A stretch of DNA of 64,000 nucleotides from assembly GCF_020520425.1 (NCBI RefSeq), contig NC_079491.1, forward strand, positions 5,381,143 through 5,445,142, in the 5' to 3' direction. Of this stretch, positions 13,757 to 25,699 are shown piece after piece. Numbering within the stretch: the stretch's first letter is position 1; each line of letters starts with the position of its first letter. The notes beneath the pieces are model-generated. The model was not told the DNA's origin and searched no databases. It saw only the letters and a program-made list of their open reading frames with translations. A program made the position numbers and the translations under genes. This DNA comes from Spinacia oleracea (taxonomy: Eukaryota > Streptophyta > Magnoliopsida > Caryophyllales > Amaranthaceae).

Positions 13757-15119
13757 ATGACACCCACAAATTCAATAACACGGTGGTTATTCATTGCCAT
13801 CGCCGTCATATCAACATTCGCCACCGTCTCCTCTTTACAATTGAATTCGATATACGATGTTTTGGATTCGAAAGGGTTACCCAAGGGATTATTCCCCAAA
13901 GGGGTGACGAATTTTACAGTCGGAGAAGACGGGAGGTTTGAAGTTTATTTAGATCAAGCTTGTGATGCGAAGTTTGAGAGTGAATTACACTACGAAAAGA
14001 ATGTTGCAGGGTGGATTAGTTTCGGGCAGATCGGGAATTTGACCGGTATGTCTGCTCAGGATCTATTTCTATGGTTTCCGGTCAAAGGGATCCGAGTTGA
14101 TGTTCCGAGTTCCGGTGTTATTTATTTCGATGTCGGTGTTGTTCGTAAGCAGTTTTCTCTCTCCTTGTTTGAAACGCCGAGAGAGTGTGTCGCCGCCTCG
14201 CATCCCGCTGATATATTCTCCAAAGTATGATGATTTCTGTTTGCCCCTTTTGATTAATTAATTCATTTACCCATTTTCGGGTTTTCAATTACTGCATATT
14301 TATTTATCGGGTTTAGGTTTACCGTGCCACCGGTTGTACCTTATCGCGTGGCACTAAGCCTTGGTTTCAGTAAGTTCGGGTTAGTTGATTTTGGCACACT
14401 CATGTCAGTGTAGCGCGGTTTTCTATTTATGTTCTCACATAAAGTGTGCCAAATCACGACTTGATAACAGGTGTGCCTAAATTAATTTCCGAAATTGTTG
14501 TGGTTAGGAGTAAGAAAAAAGTTGTTGCCAAAATACATGGACAACTTTGTGCTTTAAGTGAACTTAATATACACTACCCTACTAAATTGACCAAATTACA
14601 ACTAAACTAAATATAGTATAGAACTATTTAGATGGATGTTAGTGGTGTGGAGCTTTCTAGTTGTTAAAATGCCGGGAATTATTGTTTTGGTGGTTAATTG
14701 ACAAAAATGATTATGGCACACCAAATTTCATTTTAGCACACCCATTATAAGAAAGTTTTTCGTGTTCTATTCACAAGTGTTGTGCCAATATCAGTTTAAT
14801 TACTTTTTTTGTTATATACTTGTATATCATAATACAGTTTTTCGTGCTCTATTCACAAATGGTGTGCCAAAATCAATTTCATTAATTAATTGTTATATAC
14901 TTGTATATCATAATAGTGTTTTGCCTGCTCTATTCACAAGTGGTGTGCCAAAATCAATTTCATTAACTAATTGTTATGTACTTGTATATCACAATACAGT
15001 TTTTCGTGCTCTATTCACAAATTGCTGATGGAAAAATAATTGTTTTGGTTTTGCAGAAATTGAGTGGAGTTCTACGGTACGGTTTGGATTGGTGGAAGAG
15101 TGGAGGAATGGTTGTGTAG
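13757..15119 (+). CDS. DUF538 (SVB-like) secreted protein, 2 exons
   Basis: Exon 1 is 13757-14224 and exon 2 is 15057-15119; the intron is GT-AG, phase 0. The product is 176 residues. Residues 1-26 form a hydrophobic signal peptide. The DUF538 core follows: IYDVLDSKGLPKGLFPKGV, an acidic strand FEVYLDQACDAKFE, ISFGQIGNLTGMSAQDLFLWFPVKGI and YFDVGVVRKQFSLSLFE. Exon 2 supplies the usual C-terminus KLSGVLRYGLDWWKSGGMVV. DUF538 proteins are plant-specific, about 170 residues, with poorly known function; the Arabidopsis member SVB affects trichome and growth traits. The ATG follows a pyrimidine-rich leader (13560-13690). The intron holds an 81-bp minisatellite. Family certain; biochemical role unknown. 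Confidence 0.93.
14755..15025 (+). repeat. 81-bp minisatellite inside the DUF538 intron
   Basis: About 3.3 copies of an ~81-bp unit carrying TCTATTCACAAGTG-GTGTGCC and TTATATACTTGTATATCATA. Because 81 is divisible by three the array stays open in one frame, but its last copy runs into the intron acceptor, so it is not coding. Confidence 0.85.
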
Positions 15120-15800
15120 AGTTCTTTTGGAGGAAATAATTGAATCAGTTTTTATTCATCATCTTATCATCATCATCATCATCAGTCCATTGTACATTGT
15201 GTTGTTAGAGGTTTTCTGGGTTTTCCATGATCCAGTAACCTTTTGCTTGCAGTTTTTCTGTATAGGCACGCAGCAGTCGGTTGGCGAAAAACTAGTTTTC
15301 TTCTTCTTGCTATTATTCTTGTCTAAAAAGCAATTTTGGCCGTCTTTGAGTTTGGATTATTGAGTAAATATTTGGGAAATTGAATGAAGTTCTTCGTATG
15401 GAGCATGGAGGAGGAAGAGGAGAAACCGCGAAAATCAAAATCGCAACATTTATTATATACAACAAGGAGATCGATCAAAGCAATGTGGATAACAATCCTG
15501 TCATGCCAAAAGAATTTGCTCTCTGTATGTCTACAATTCTTAGCTCATTGAGCAGTTTGTCTCCTCATGTAGTGTCAATAGTAGTCGTCGTTGAGAAAAT
15601 AAAACAATTTATACATGATCCTTTATAGTTATAATCATCATAATAATGAACCAAATGAATAAGTATTATTTCAATTTATTACATTTCAATTATACCTTGT
15701 GCAATTCCTTCAATAACACCAAGTTTCTTGTTCATAATCTCTTGTTTTCTCAATAATGCATGTGCTTTCTCTGTTTTTCTTTTAGTAAATTTGTGCTATT
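15120..15800 (+). other. DUF538 3' UTR and flank
   Basis: Non-coding sequence after the DUF538 stop, including an ATC microsatellite at 15164-15182. No poly(A) signal was assigned. Confidence 0.45.
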
Positions 15801-16255
15801 TGGTCTCCAATTCTGCAAGCTAGATGTTGTTTTAGTCTCAAAGTGTCCTTAATTGTTACATGTCTCCATGGTTCAATATCTCCATTGATTGTCTCGTGAT
15901 TAAATATCCCTGTTCTTCTGAGTTTTATTTGGCTGAACTGAACTGAATGAAACTGGAATATAAAGTCTTAAAGAATAGGGTCTATGTCTTATATTCGATG
16001 TTTCTAATTCTGCAAGTTATTAGATCTCCAATGTGCAAGCTAAATGTTGTTTTAGTCGCGAAGTTTCATTACTTGTTACATACATGTCCCATGGTTCAAT
16101 GTCTCCATCGATTGTCTCAGATGAAATGTATAGGTCGTTCTATGACCCTGTTTTTCTTCAGAGCACTATTTAGCTGAACTTAACTAAATTGAATGAAATT
16201 GAAATAAGGTCCAAAAGATCAAAGTCTATGTCTCATCTCCTATGTTTCATGATTA
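15800..16255 (+). repeat. Tandem duplication of about 225-230 bp
   Basis: Two diverged copies share TGCAAGCTAGATGTTGTTTT / TGCAAGCTAAATGTTGTTTT, ATGGTTCAAT-TCTCCAT and a TGAACTGAACTGAATGAAA-type stretch. Non-coding. Confidence 0.7.
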
Positions 16256-16679
16256 TGATGGTGTAAAAATTGAATGGTAGTATGCACGAAATTTCTATAG
16301 AAAAACACATCGAAAATGTCTTTGTGTTATTATTAGTTGATAAGTTTGAATACTTTTGTTGGTTTGTTCTTCTGTCCCACTAGTTGAACTGGCAGCTCAT
16401 GCCCAGTTTTGGATGGCTTAGACATTATTATTCCATCCACCTGTATTCTTCTGTACAAATTTGTAATGATACTACTACTACTACTTTTTTTTTTTTTTGA
16501 CAACAACTACTACTACTCCTATAGCACCTAGTTTGAATGATTCTACAATGATTGTTTTTCCGAATACTATCATTGTAAGTTTGTAACATACTCCGTACTC
16601 TATACTAGCAAGTTTAGCAACCATTACCACATAATTCTCAAGTTGGAATTCTGCGATTAGGGTTGCTTTGTTACAACGG

Positions 16680-17005
16680 TAAAACTTTTCATTACATATT
16701 TACATTTTACAGGCGCATATTAGGGATACTGTTAGTGTTTGTGATCGTAATTAAAGAATTATTTAGATGACACTTTTCATTATATATTTACTGGCGCATG
16801 TTAGGGATACTGTTAGTGTTTGTGATCAAGTTTAGAGAGTTGTTTAGATGACACTTTTCATTATATATTTACCGGCGCATATTAGGGATACTGTTAATGT
16901 TTGTGATCGCGATTGAAGAGTTATTTATATGCTACTTTTCATTATATATTTACTGACGCATATTAAGAATATTGTTAGTGTTTATAATCGTGATTGGAGA
17001 GTTAT
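16680..17005 (+). repeat. Tandem repeat, about 80-bp unit, four copies
   Basis: The unit carries ACTTTTCATTATATATTTAC, GGCGCATATTAGGGATACTG and TTAGTGTTTGTGATC. Copies begin near 16683, 16772, 16851 and 16934. Non-coding. Confidence 0.85.
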
Positions 17006-17567
17006 GTTGTTGTTTAGTTGTATTTGGAGTATACATTTGATTCCCTCTTAATGTGAGAGAGTTATCAAAGATGTGACCTTGGGGTGGGGGGGTAAACTTT
17101 TGCAACAATTGGAATTATTCTGCAGGTATAAATAGGTTAATTTGGGACACTATTACTCTATAAAGATGTTGACTTCCATTTATTGAAGATTCTTTAAAAA
17201 AAAATGTCGAGTTGTCAATTAATGCCCAGTTGGCTTTTGTGCTTATCTTAGTTACGTGATAAGTTGATAAGCACAAAGAGCAGGGGATCTACCGATCTAG
17301 GTTGCGTATTCACTTTACAACTTCTTTGAGTTACCCACTAGTCCACTACTAACCTCTATCACCGTTTTGACAAGTTATTAAGGAATCAAGACATACTATA
17401 AGACAAACTAATTTAGAAAATTATGAATGTAAAGACTAATCTGGAATAGAGGAGTAGTACTGTGTTTTAAAAGGTTCTCGATTTTTTGACTTTGTTTTCT
17501 AAACAATTAAAATCGATGTATAGTGAGACAGACGTGACTTTATATTATGTGTCATTTCAAAAATGTA

Positions 17568-17894
17568 CTCCCTCTGTCTCGGAATACTCGACCCGGTTTG
17601 ACCGGCACAGAGTTTAAGGGATTTAAATTGACTTATTTAATTTAATAGGTAGTAGTTGATAGTGGGGTATTATTTTAATGTAGTTAGTAGGAAATATGTA
17701 AAGGGGTGGGGTTGGGGAGAGTAGGGGTTGAATTTTTAATTATTTTTTGTATGGAGTAGGGGGTAGGTGGGTTAATAGGGGTGGAGTGAGAAATAATATA
17801 ATATTGTTAGAATATTTCCATTTTTAGAAACAGGTCAAGTATTAAGGGACGGCCCAATAAGGAAAACAGGTCAAGTATTCCGGAACGGAGGGAG
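17568..17894. mobile_element. Stowaway-like MITE, family C
   Basis: Terminal inverted repeats CTCCCTCTGTCTCGGAATAC and GTATTCCGGAACGGAGGGAG are flanked by TA. The same family, in the opposite orientation, interrupts the F-box pseudogene at 48509-48834. Confidence 0.85.
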
Positions 17895-19305
17895 TATTTA
17901 ATATGTGTACTTCCTTCGTCTCTACAATGATAAAATGGAATATTTAGTAATCTCACCAAATAAATACATTCAATATGACCTATATACAAGAACACATGGA
18001 GTCTACCTCAAGCAGAAGGGCTCTTAAATTTATATTTCTCTTTTTCTTACCTTTATAAAAAAAATAATTATAAAATTGAATCGAAGTGAGTATAAATAGA
18101 AATACTTTGTATAATTGATAAAAATTATGTGAGTGAGAGTTGGGGACAAAATCTAGGACATCGACATGTAGTTTCGGTGATTGGACCCGACTACTTGGTG
18201 GGAGCTTATGCAACTCACATGGGATTGTGAATGTTTTTTCAACAAGACAAAAATTATGTTGCAAACTCGATACTCTTTCTTATTTTATTTGATTAAATCA
18301 TTGATTATAATATCATACCTCTCTAGCTCTCCTTATTATTTGAGTAAGTCGTATCATTATATCACAAGTTACGAATGAATTAGTATTCTAGTACGGAGTA
18401 TGTCACTTTCTTGCAAATGGAGGTTGTTGAATGAAATATTGTTTAGCTTTTTGATCTGGACATCATTATCAGTGGCTCTGTTTGATCATTCTTTCAACAA
18501 CAAAAATATATTTTAAATAAAAAATTCTGTTGCATTTTGCAAAGTAGCAACTTGTATTAGTATAATGTATGCTAATCAAATATATTATTTCCTTTAATCA
18601 AGTACATTAACCTAGCGTAGATGACATACCGTGATTTTGTTGTTGGTGCAATGGATGATCATCCAAGAGGAACGCGTAATTCAGTTGTTTCTCTTCGGGT
18701 GACATAAACCATAATGATTTTAAGCCCCGTCTATATTACTTATTTTTAAAAAACAAGTTCAGATAAGATATAAATTCATGAAAAATGAGGGCTACTCAAG
18801 TACAATTTATTAGAGGTGAGCATGAGTCGGATACCAGAACTGATAGCGTTATCTGATCGGGGGAATCAATAACCAATATGCTAAAATTGATAACCATGAT
18901 CCGAACGGATTAGTTTGAGTATCCGTAGTACGAGTATCCAAACTTTCAGTCTGGATATCGGATTCCCGATATGATATCCAATTGGAAAAAATAGACTTTA
19001 TAACTAGATTTTTATAATATCATTCAACACCAAATACTAAAAGGGGGGGGGGGGGATCAAAAAATGCTTATGAGATCGTTATCTGGTACCGTAAAATAAC
19101 CATAATCATACCTGATTCCCAAATTTCGGATCGGGCACCTAACGATAACCATATCAGTTCGTGTACCCACTTTTTCTAACCAGATAAGTTTTTGGTTTTT
19201 CGGATAATTTAAATTGTAGAATTCATATAAGTTCATAGAAAAAAAAGAAGTAAAAATCAGGTGATAAGCATATACTACGTGATCCACAGTTCATCCCTTG
19301 TTAAC
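17895..19305. other. AT-rich intergenic DNA
   Basis: No gene recognised. 18805-19170 holds a repeated GGATAC/ATATC-type sequence resembling a decayed hAT-like element, and a poly-G run lies at 19042-19054. Confidence 0.4.
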
Positions 19306-19307
19306 TA

Positions 19308-19629
19308 ATCCATTCGTATTTATTTAAGGGACAAACTTGCCTTTTTCGGCCGTATTTATTTAAGAGATACACTTATCATTTATAGTAATTTATCAACCCC
19401 ATCATCTAATTAAATAATATATCTAATTTATTCTATGACATACTATCCTATTAAACAAATAATTTCAGAAACTCACCCCACCTCCCACCCCAAAATGACA
19501 TGATCCCTACTTGTTTACTTATTAAAATATCTATCCAACCCCACTTGCTTTATTATTTTATTTCATCCAACTCTTCTTATTAATACCCGTGTCCGACCAA
19601 GTGTATCTCTTAAATAAATACGGAGGGAG
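19308..19629. mobile_element. Stowaway-like MITE, family E
   Basis: Termini ATCCATTCGTATTTATTTAA and TTAAATAAATACGGAGGGAG are flanked by TA. A second copy of the terminal motif lies inside (from 19350), suggesting a nested or rearranged copy. Related to 63076-63360. Confidence 0.72.
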
Positions 19630-19697
19630 TAATAACTATTTGGTGGCGATTGAGGTTAAAAGATCATGGGATTCTCCTACGATGAATGAGAGACAAA

Positions 19698-19730
19698 TCT
19701 CTCTAGCTCTAGCTCTAGCTCTAGCTCTAG
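19698..19730 (+). repeat. CTAGCT microsatellite
   Basis: About five units of CTAGCT in a row. Confidence 0.9.
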
Positions 19731-20198
19731 TAGTCTAGTCCATGTACGTACTTATGGCGTTTAACCTTCGTCATTTTCTAAGTCTATACTCTATAGTCAC
19801 TTACCGCGATTATTGCCGTGTTTTTTGTTCTACAATGTGTTTTATGAAGCAGATATATTCTTGTTGGATTATTAATAATGATGTGTACCTGCAAAATTGA
19901 AGATGAATTCCTAATTAGGTGAAGCAGTTTTCATGTGCCATGAAGATGGGTGATGTTGATATAGCTTTGACAATAATGGCTGGTACGTACGTACATGAAA
20001 TCAGAGCCGTTGATGGTATCAAATCAATGGTTTGTGATGAAGAAGAGAGGATTTGTGTGTGGTTGGGTTGTAGACTTGTAGTAGAATAGATTATAGCTGC
20101 TTGGTTAGGGTGGTTGGTCGTTTGAAAAGCTGGTTTGTCAAATTTAGTAACAAAAAGCTGTTGACCATGGGTTTTTACGTTCCACTAATTTATTAGCT

Positions 20199-21120
20199 TT
20201 TTCGTGTCAATAAACAGAGTTCAACTTTTACCAATCATTGGAAACTTTGTTCTTTACTTTCACTTTTTCTTGTGTGTTCTATTTTAAATCACTGGTGAAA
20301 CAGTTTGTTGATTGCTAACCACACTAGTGTATTCTGAACTAGTCAACGATTCCACGTTTGTGCAAACTGTTAACAATTGGGTAAAAAATCCCCACAATTA
20401 TTAGGCGTACAGTTGTATAGAGGTACATTTAGAGATGGCAATGTGTCCAAGATCCGACCCAGATTCGGTTGAACCCGATCTATTTTTTAGGGTTTGGATC
20501 CAAAAAAGTTAGACTCTTTGGATCTGGGACGGGTTTGGGCCCGGGTCCAAGAATTAAAGACCCAGATCCGACCCACAGACCCATGCATATAATTATATTT
20601 TTTTTTAAAAATATAATTCAATCTTTATGTGCTAAACTTTATTCAGTTCTTATGATACTAAACTATATACTTTGTAAAAATTATTTTACGTGACATATAA
20701 ATAATAATATTAGAAACTTAAATACATATTGTATTACAAGGCTAATATGGTATTTTTTTCCTAAACAAAATTAACGAATATTCCATATTTAGTGATTTTA
20801 TTAAAGGAACGTTACATTTACGTACAAAAAAATGGGCGAAAAAATTACGTAATATAAGAAAAACGAGGGATAATTTTTTTGGAAAAGAAATATGCTTAGA
20901 CCCATTTAGGACCCAGATCTGATCCTAGACCCATTAGACCAAGTGGATTTGGATCTGGATCTGATTTTTTTGGACCCAACGGGTCTGGGTCAGATCTAGA
21001 TCCACCTCTTAAAAAGCGAGTCTGGGTCTGGATCCCATCAAACCCGGACCAAATCCGACCCATTGCCATCCCTAGGTACACTATACACCTTCTCATATTT
21101 TCTAGATCTTCTTATTTTTT
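20199..21120 (+). repeat. Dispersed repeat, inverted relative to 28860-29245, interrupted by a hAT element
   Basis: 20199-20420 and 21083-21120 match, on the other strand, 28985-29245. Shared stretches include ACTTTTACCAATCATTGG, GAAACAGTTTGTTGATTGCT and CACCTTCTCATATTTTCT. The identity of the repeat is unknown; the hAT at 20430-21074 accounts for the gap. Confidence 0.75.
20430..21074. mobile_element. Non-autonomous hAT element
   Basis: Termini TAGAGATGGCAATG and CATTGCCATCCCTA are inverted repeats of the common plant TAGGGATGGCAAT type. An 8-bp target duplication flanks it (GGTACATT 20422-20429, GGTACACT 21075-21082; one mismatch). The inverted repeat copy at 29.0 kb lacks the insert. No transposase. 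Confidence 0.85.
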
Positions 21121-21304
21121 TCTTTTTCTGGAAATGAAAATACCAACGACACCTCAAAATATAAGTCGTATGATCCAGGCGCCGTTTTCTACATCGACAT
21201 ATTAAATTTTAGAGATATAGTTTGACAATCGGGCTAGTTAATCGACTACCCAAGCACCAAATTCAAAATTGGCAAAAACCGTGAATGAAACTAATTAACA
21301 CTTT

Positions 21305-21622
21305 GTAAGTATCTCCAATGGTAAGCTAATTTGATAATTAGCTTATTATGCCACATAAGATTTCAAGCTATTTCATTGTCTAGCTAACTTGTGCTCCAAT
21401 GGCTAGCAAATAGATTGTTATTTAAATTGGTCTCACATGTCCCACTTGTCAATTAATTATTGGCAACTTTTGAGAGCTAGTTGTCAAGCAACTTAGCTTG
21501 TTTAAAGCTAATTTGCTTGGACAAGCTAATTTATTATTTTCACTCCAATGGTCTAGCTATTAGCTTGAAACTTTTATAAATTTCAAGTTAGTCCTTAGCT
21601 ACAACCATTGGAGATGCTCTAA
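21305..21622. mobile_element. MITE with CTCCAATGG termini
   Basis: Left AGTATCTCCAATGGTAAGC and right AACCATTGGAGATGCTCTAA are inverted repeats. The interior has repeated GCTAATTTGATAATTAGCTT-like palindromes. A diverged relative lies at 35348-35690. Confidence 0.7.
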
Positions 21623-22585
21623 CCACAACATTGGGGAGATCGTGTGGAATTGCACACTTAGCTACACGCGCTAAGGTTCAGACGTGTTTATGTAGGATTT
21701 TATTTTTTATTTTTTATAATAAGGAAAGAGAAATCAGTTTAATGTCCGGGCTAATCTATAGCATCCTTATGGAGTTATGGATGATGAGGTAGAGGGAATG
21801 GTCCAAAAACAAAAACCACAATGACATGGAATAACAAGAAATTCTTTTTGCTACCATAAAATCCGTCGCTTGATTAGCTTCCCAGTAACAACATTTGATC
21901 ATAAAATCTTCGAATTGTAGGATGGTTTGGGCTTTATCTAGTTTTATCAACTCAATAATAACAAACTTTTACAGACTCTTCCATTCTGATTAACAACCTA
22001 CATATCTCCGAGAAGTAAGGTGGAGCGATCTCAAGTCTAAGAAGCTCACTATTGGCAAGAGCATATATAGATATGGTAATCCGTCTTAGAGCTTATCTGG
22101 TTGAACCAGATTAGATTTTCTTTGTTTCTTTTCATTATATAGTTTTTCTTACTTTTCTTGTAACTTTAGGGTATGTCAAAAAATAAAAATTGTTGGGGAG
22201 ATTCTTTTCTATAATAAGGTTTTGGCTTAACGCACTTTAAAATTAGTAGTTCTAGTTCTTTCTCTTCTATCACGTCTCATATATGGACCACCATTTGTTT
22301 TTTTATTTATATTGATGCTTGTATATTGACTTAAGTTGTTGTGTTGCATGTGTTTTCTTGCTAAACCTCGTCACCTCCAAATTTAGTTGTAAAATAACTT
22401 CTACCTTGTTGAACTCCATCCAAGCACGCAGGAATCTCTAGTTTTCCTCTTCAAGGAAAGGGTCAATCTCAAGTTCTTAACAAACCAATCTACTCAGTTT
22501 TGTCCAATCTATTTATAAGAATCGTGAAAAACCCAATATCTAAGATGAACCCTCAAATGAACTACCCTCTTACCCTGTCTTTTTA

Positions 22586-22793
22586 TGGGGTATTTGATTT
22601 GTACGATGGTATGTGGTTGAAATCATGAATTATATTATTAAACTGGTATGAGTTTGAAACTTGATTATAACACGTGTTTGGTTTGGGAATGAGTTTAAAA
22701 CTCTTTTAATTGTCAACCAAAAACACAATATGCGTTTAAACCATTCTAAACCTATGTACCTCATACCCAGAATTCGCGAACCAAACACCCTCT
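22586..22793. mobile_element. Possible MITE with GGTGTTTGGTTC-type termini
   Basis: Left GGGGTATTTGATTTG and right CGAACCAAACACCCTC are imperfect inverted repeats of a common plant MITE type. Target duplication not resolved. Confidence 0.45.
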
Positions 22794-22814
22794 ATCTTAC
22801 CAAAAGTAGTTGTC

Positions 22815-22989
22815 ACGTTAATAGTAAAATTATTTAAACTCTAGGTCACGGGTTTAAACCTTAGCAAACTATATTTGGTTTTTTTTTTTTTTAATGTATA
22901 TGAAGATTACATGGAGCGAACTACCCATAAGTAGAGCGCCACGTGTCACGTATACTTTCTCTTAAACGTCTTTTAATATATAGTATAGA
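22815..22989 (-). mobile_element. Truncated Helitron, family 1
   Basis: Ends on the plus strand in TTTTAATATATAGTATAGA (the reversed Helitron 5' end) and shares the GAAGATTACATGGAGCGAAC and CACGTGTCACGTA-type core with the full copies. The 3' hairpin and CTAG end are missing. Confidence 0.7.
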
Positions 22990-23149
22990 TATCAGCTACT
23001 CTGTACATTTTAGAGGGTGTAGAAAAGGTGTGTATGAACACATGGTTTGGCAAGCCTATATCAAGGCCAGTAATTCACGTTACATACGGTCATTGGGTCG
23101 AATTATCCACATCTCGTTTGAACCCAGTTGATTTTTGAGTCAACCGGAT

Positions 23150-23905
23150 TTGGCTGGGGTTGGCAATTTCTGACTTGACCCGATAATCTGACTCGAACTC
23201 AACCTGAATTTATTGAGGGAAACCTAAACACGACCTGAGCCGAACCTGAACGACCCGAATTCATTTTAATTTGACATGTTTGTCATATTTTGTAGTAGTA
23301 TCTAGTTTTACACTATCTATCTATTTATATATCTATTATATTATACTAAAATAGACACCACGAATGAAACATGTCTCTTCGTGGTGCAAATTTTCCCGCA
23401 AAAAACTCTTTCCTTAAAAACTATATCTACTTTATTCTTTTTTATTTTCTATCTTTTTTATAAACCGTTTATGTGTAGCAAAAAAATATTGGAATATAAA
23501 ATATGAAAATTAATAGATACTAATTTGCTTAAAATGATTTTGGTAATATTTTAGTCAACTAGATATATCAAATGGAAAAATTAGCATATTAAGTATATAA
23601 AATATGTAATACGTATAGGATGAAAGTTTCATACGAAGTATTAAATTACGGAATATTAAATGAGCATGTTCAAGATTTATTTAATTATGCATTTGCTTTA
23701 TGAGGAGAAACATATCAGTTAAACATTTTATTAAAAATAATAATTTTAATATCCGTGCGTGCACGAGATCTAATCTGATTTTTTAAAATATTTTAGACAC
23801 CCGAAATTGATCTAAAACCCCAAAACCCATTCCAATCCAATCCAATCCAATCCAACCCATCAACTCAAATTGCCGTCATTAGATCCGACCCATTTTGTAA
23901 TGGCA
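23150..23905. mobile_element. Possible decayed hAT-like element hosting a Helitron
   Basis: A GGGGTTGGCAAT-like left edge and TAATGGCAACATT-like right edge, with ACCCGA/ATCCAATCC-type interior, resemble the TAGGGATGGCAAT hAT class. The Helitron at 23332-23778 lies inside. Edges and target duplication are uncertain. Confidence 0.35.
23332..23778 (+). mobile_element. Small Helitron, family 2
   Basis: Starts TCTATTATATTATACTAAAA after an A. Ends with GTGCGTGCAC hairpin sequence, AGATCTAATCTGA and a following T. The 3' ~250 bp (TTTTGGTAATATTTTAGTCA) is homologous to the ends at 30510 and 36885, next to the RPB9 last exons. Confidence 0.7.
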
Positions 23906-24344
23906 ACATTAGTGTTTTAGTGTTCCAAGTAATCTACTACGAAGTACTATTTTTCTCTCATCTTTGGGCTTGGCCCTTCTTATCTCAATACTTGGATATG
24001 GGCCAGATCATCATATTGCTTGCGTCAATGGAAAGAGCTCAATATCATGGTATGTGTTTCAACCTCGGACACTTGCCATTGTATTCAACTGATGTCGGCC
24101 AAACAACACCTTAATATATACTCCGTACATCCGAATGAACAAAATTCAAATGGAACAATGATAACTCAAACATGAAACATGAAACATGAAACAAGAAATT
24201 TATTACCACTCCAAACCCAAGATTTTAATGCATTACTAGTACAAAAGAAGTGAAGATTTACTTGGGACAATTTGGGATGCCACATTTTGCAGGAAGGGCC
24301 AAGAAAAGGTCCTTATCAATGCCATACTGTAGCAATGAAGTTAA

Positions 24345-24597
24345 GATTGTGAATATAATGATACGGCTTACCCTAATACGGGTGCCTGGGACTCATATAT
24401 ATAATAATATCATACAGTAGTACAATTACGAGTATACCCTTAGTATCCTCTATTACACCCCTCAATCTGTGCAGGGAAACCACGTGCAGATTGGATCTTA
24501 AAAACTGACATGACAAACCTTTCGTAAAAATGTCAGCGACTTGTAACTCAGTAGGGACATAACGTACAACACCAAGTACGAAAATACAGAGTATCAA
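24345..24597 (-). mobile_element. Copia retrotransposon 3' remnant: RNase H tail, polypurine tract, start of LTR
   Basis: The minus-strand frame reads RYVPTELQVADIFTKGL, the hallmark C-terminal end of plant Ty1/Copia polyproteins. It is followed by a polypurine tract (GATTGAGGGG) directly before TGTAATAGAGG at 24457, a typical LTR start. No other part of the polyprotein is present, so it is a truncated relic. The far end of the LTR was not fixed. Confidence 0.8.
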
Positions 24598-25337
24598 AGA
24601 AACAAATTGTTTCTCTAAGGAAATTCATAAATCATAAAATGAATCTATTTTGTTTTCCATGATTTCATTCTCTTTTTCAACACTTGGATCATTTAAATTG
24701 TTAGCCTAATTGATTATTAAATTGATTTTTGATGTATCAACTTGTTTCCTTAAGTATTATAGATTCTTACTACTTCTTTCGTTACGTAGAGATCTTCAAG
24801 TGAGTCACATTAATTGATCATGACTTTATCACTTCATATTTGGGTCAGCTTGGGCTCGGTTTGAATTAACCGGTTTAATTTTGTTTGGGTCTAGTTTGAT
24901 TCGGTTTTGGGTCGGATTCTTGTGAAATTTTAACGAATAGGCGTTTCATTTGGTCTAACGGTTAACTGTCAACATGTCTTTTACAATAATTTGTAAACTG
25001 TCAACCTAATAATTTTTTTTGTAAATCTAGCTAATCCATAATTTTATTATTAATATGATCTTGCCCGAATGAAATTATCTTTACTAACTTGATATATTGA
25101 TTGAAACTAATGTAATGATTCATGTCGGGTTAATTGCGTATCGATAATGATTTCGACTCAGGTTTAAAAAAGTGGAATTTTGGTTCGGATTAATTCATTC
25201 AGCCTCAGGTCTATAATAGTGTGGGTCAAATCAATTTCGAGTTTCATCGGGTCAAATTAATTGGAGTTGTTATCACCTTAATCGAGTGACTGTTATTATC
25301 AAGTCAGATGTATGCATGTTCCAATCCGTTCGGTTTA

Positions 25338-25690
25338 GGAAAATTTGGTAATATTAATCCAACCTTTGACCGATTTTCTTTTATTAAGCCCACCTACGAC
25401 ATATTTTTTAATAATCCCACCTTTATTACCCAACAACTTTTATTGGGCCCAACAGGTCATAAAACTGTTGTAAGCGGCATTATTTCTCTACATGGCAGTA
25501 CTCCCTCTCGATATATTCAGTCATCATCATCAATTCATCACCATCTCGTTGACTTTTTCACCGATTACCGGCCACTTAAGCCCAATAAAAATCGTCGGTA
25601 GTAAAGGTGGGATTATTAAAAAAATATGTCGTAGGTGGGATTAATAAAAGAAAATCGGCCAAAGGTTGGATTAATATTACCAAATTTTCC
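25338..25690. mobile_element. Foldback MITE, Mutator-like, with ~9-bp target duplication
   Basis: Two arms of about 110 bp (25338-25450 and 25578-25690) are near-perfect inverted repeats. They start GGAAAATTTGGTAATATTAA and end TTAATATTACCAAATTTTCC. Flanks TTCGGTTTA (25329-25337) and TTCGGTTTT (25691-25699) match in 8 of 9 bases, as for Mutator-like insertions. No transposase. A transcript would fold into a long hairpin. Confidence 0.85.
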
Positions 25691-25699
25691 TTCGGTTTT

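Noticed and set aside
14762..15028. 88-residue ORF in the DUF538 intron
   Set aside because: It is the in-frame reading of an 81-bp minisatellite and overlaps the splice acceptor region.
19941..20090. Short plus-strand frame starting MKMGDVDIALTIM
   Set aside because: About 50 residues, no recognised family, no splice or conservation support.
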